From the NCBI GenBank assembly GCA_025450955.1, contig JANWLJ010000160.1, positions 1-6,963 on the forward strand: a stretch of 6,963 nt of DNA, written 5' to 3'. Position 1 is the first letter of the stretch. Each line of letters starts with the position of its first letter. The position numbers were made by a program, and so were the translations under genes. Of the stretch, positions 6,208 through 6,963 are shown piece by piece. The notes beneath the pieces were generated by a model. It saw only the letters and a program-made list of their open reading frames with translations. It was not told the origin of the DNA and did no database searches. This DNA comes from Polyangium sp. (in: bacteria). Its GTDB lineage: Bacteria > Myxococcota_A > Polyangia > Palsa-1104.

Positions 6208-6963
6208 TCAGCGATGAACTGCTAAACGCCCAGCTCGGCCGCACGCTCGCCCATGTCGATTTCACCGAGCTCGGTGCCCACTACGAGGGCAAGGTCCGCG
6301 ACAACTACACCAGCGGAAAGACCCGCACCATCGTGGTCTCCGATCGGCTGAGCGCGTTCGACGTGGTGCTCGGCACCATCCCGTTCAAGGGGCAGGTCTT
6401 GAACCAGCTCGCCGCCTACTGGTTTCAAGAGACCAAGCACCTCGCGCCCAATCACGTCATCGACGTGCCCGATCCGAACGTCACCCGCGCCGTCGAGTGC
6501 AAGCCGCTTCCCGTCGAGATGGTGGTGCGCAGCTACCTGACCGGGGTCACCTCGACCTCGATCTGGCGCCACTATGAAAAGGGCTCGCGCCTCTATGCCG
6601 GCCATGAGCTGCCGGACGGCATGCGCAAGAACCAGCGGCTGCCGACGCCGCTCGTCACCCCGTCGACGAAAGCGGAGAAGGGCGAGCACGACGAGACGGT
6701 CTCGCGCGCCCAGCTCATCGAGCGCGGCCTGGTCGACGCCGCCACCTTCGATCGCCTCTCGGAGATGTGCCTCGCGCTGTTCGCCTTCGGCGTCGAGCGC
6801 GCGCGCTCCCGCGGGCTCATCCTGGTCGACACCAAGTACGAGCTCGGCCGCACTCCCGAGGGCGAGATCGTCTTCATCGACGAGATCCACACCCCCGACT
6901 CCTCGCGCTATTGGTACGCCGACGATTACGAATCGCGCCTGGAGAAGGGCGAGGAGCCGCGCA
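6204..6963 (+). CDS. purC: Phosphoribosylaminoimidazole-succinocarboxamide (SAICAR) synthase, 3' end beyond window
   Basis: PurC joins CAIR and aspartate using ATP to form SAICAR, which PurB then cleaves. From the GTG start, 253 complete codons are open to the window edge. Family motifs: YEGKVRDNY (27-35, nucleotide-binding N-terminal lobe), SDRLSAFDVV (46-55), VRSYLTG, TPSTKAEKGEHDE (152-164), the signature LILVDTKYELG (205-215), and IDEIHTPDSSRYW (225-237). At over 253 residues and still open, it is the long form (about 290-310 aa, as in yeast) rather than the ~237-aa E. coli form, so perhaps 40-60 residues lie outside the window. GTG overlaps the purB stop as GTGA, with an excellent ribosome binding site, so translation is coupled. 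The enzyme looks intact where visible. Confidence 0.97.
   Translation, partial: MISDELLNAQLGRTLAHVDFTELGAHYEGKVRDNYTSGKTRTIVVSDRLSAFDVVLGTIPFKGQVLNQLAAYWFQETKHLAPNHVIDVPDPNVTRAVECKPLPVEMVVRSYLTGVTSTSIWRHYEKGSRLYAGHELPDGMRKNQRLPTPLVTPSTKAEKGEHDETVSRAQLIERGLVDAATFDRLSEMCLALFAFGVERARSRGLILVDTKYELGRTPEGEIVFIDEIHTPDSSRYWYADDYESRLEKGEEPR

Overview
This is a gene-dense, very GC-rich stretch of a bacterial chromosome with strong G/C bias at third codon positions. All genes lie on the + strand. It holds six protein genes: the 3' half of pnp, dut, a large membrane-anchored (pseudo)kinase fused to a formylglycine-generating-enzyme (FGE)-like domain, a WalJ/YycJ-type metallo-beta-lactamase-fold nuclease, purB, and most of purC. 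The GC content, the Hanks-type kinase fold joined to a periplasmic FGE-sulfatase fold, and long Pro/Ala linkers all point to Myxococcota or a related former deltaproteobacterium. This placement is an inference; no rRNA or other phylogenetic marker was searched. There are no tRNA or rRNA genes, mobile elements, CRISPR arrays or convincing terminators. The only gaps between genes are 31 bp (1018-1048) and 49 bp (3994-4042).

Layout: 1-1017 is the C-terminal part of polynucleotide phosphorylase (second RNase PH core, KH, S1). After 31 bp comes dut (1049-1507). Its TGA stop shares one base with the ATG of the 828-residue pseudokinase/FGE protein (1507-3993). After 49 bp a TTG-initiated WalJ-like gene (4043-4900) begins. 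It overlaps purB (4897-6207) by ATGA, and purB overlaps purC (GTG start at 6204, running off the window) by GTGA. The last two genes have strong Shine-Dalgarno sites inside the upstream gene. Two transcription units are therefore likely, dut-kinase and walJ-purB-purC, possibly joined by read-through from pnp. Both 5' gaps carry a similar GCTAxACxA box exactly 15 nt before the start codon, which could be the -10 element of nearly leaderless promoters.

Function: most genes serve nucleic-acid and nucleotide upkeep: RNA decay (PNPase), dUTP removal (Dut), a probable DNA exonuclease (WalJ-like), and two steps of purine synthesis (PurC makes SAICAR; PurB cleaves SAICAR and adenylosuccinate). The unusual member is the protein at 1507-3993. 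Its cytoplasmic kinase fold has lost nearly all catalytic residues, and its periplasmic FGE fold keeps the structural disulfide cysteines but lacks the catalytic cysteine pair. Between the kinase fold and the membrane lies a linker with five Thr-x-x-Ile/Val motifs of the type bound by FHA domains once phosphorylated. It reads as a transmembrane sensor or scaffold built from two probably inactive enzyme folds and is translationally coupled to dUTPase. It is the best candidate here for undescribed biology.
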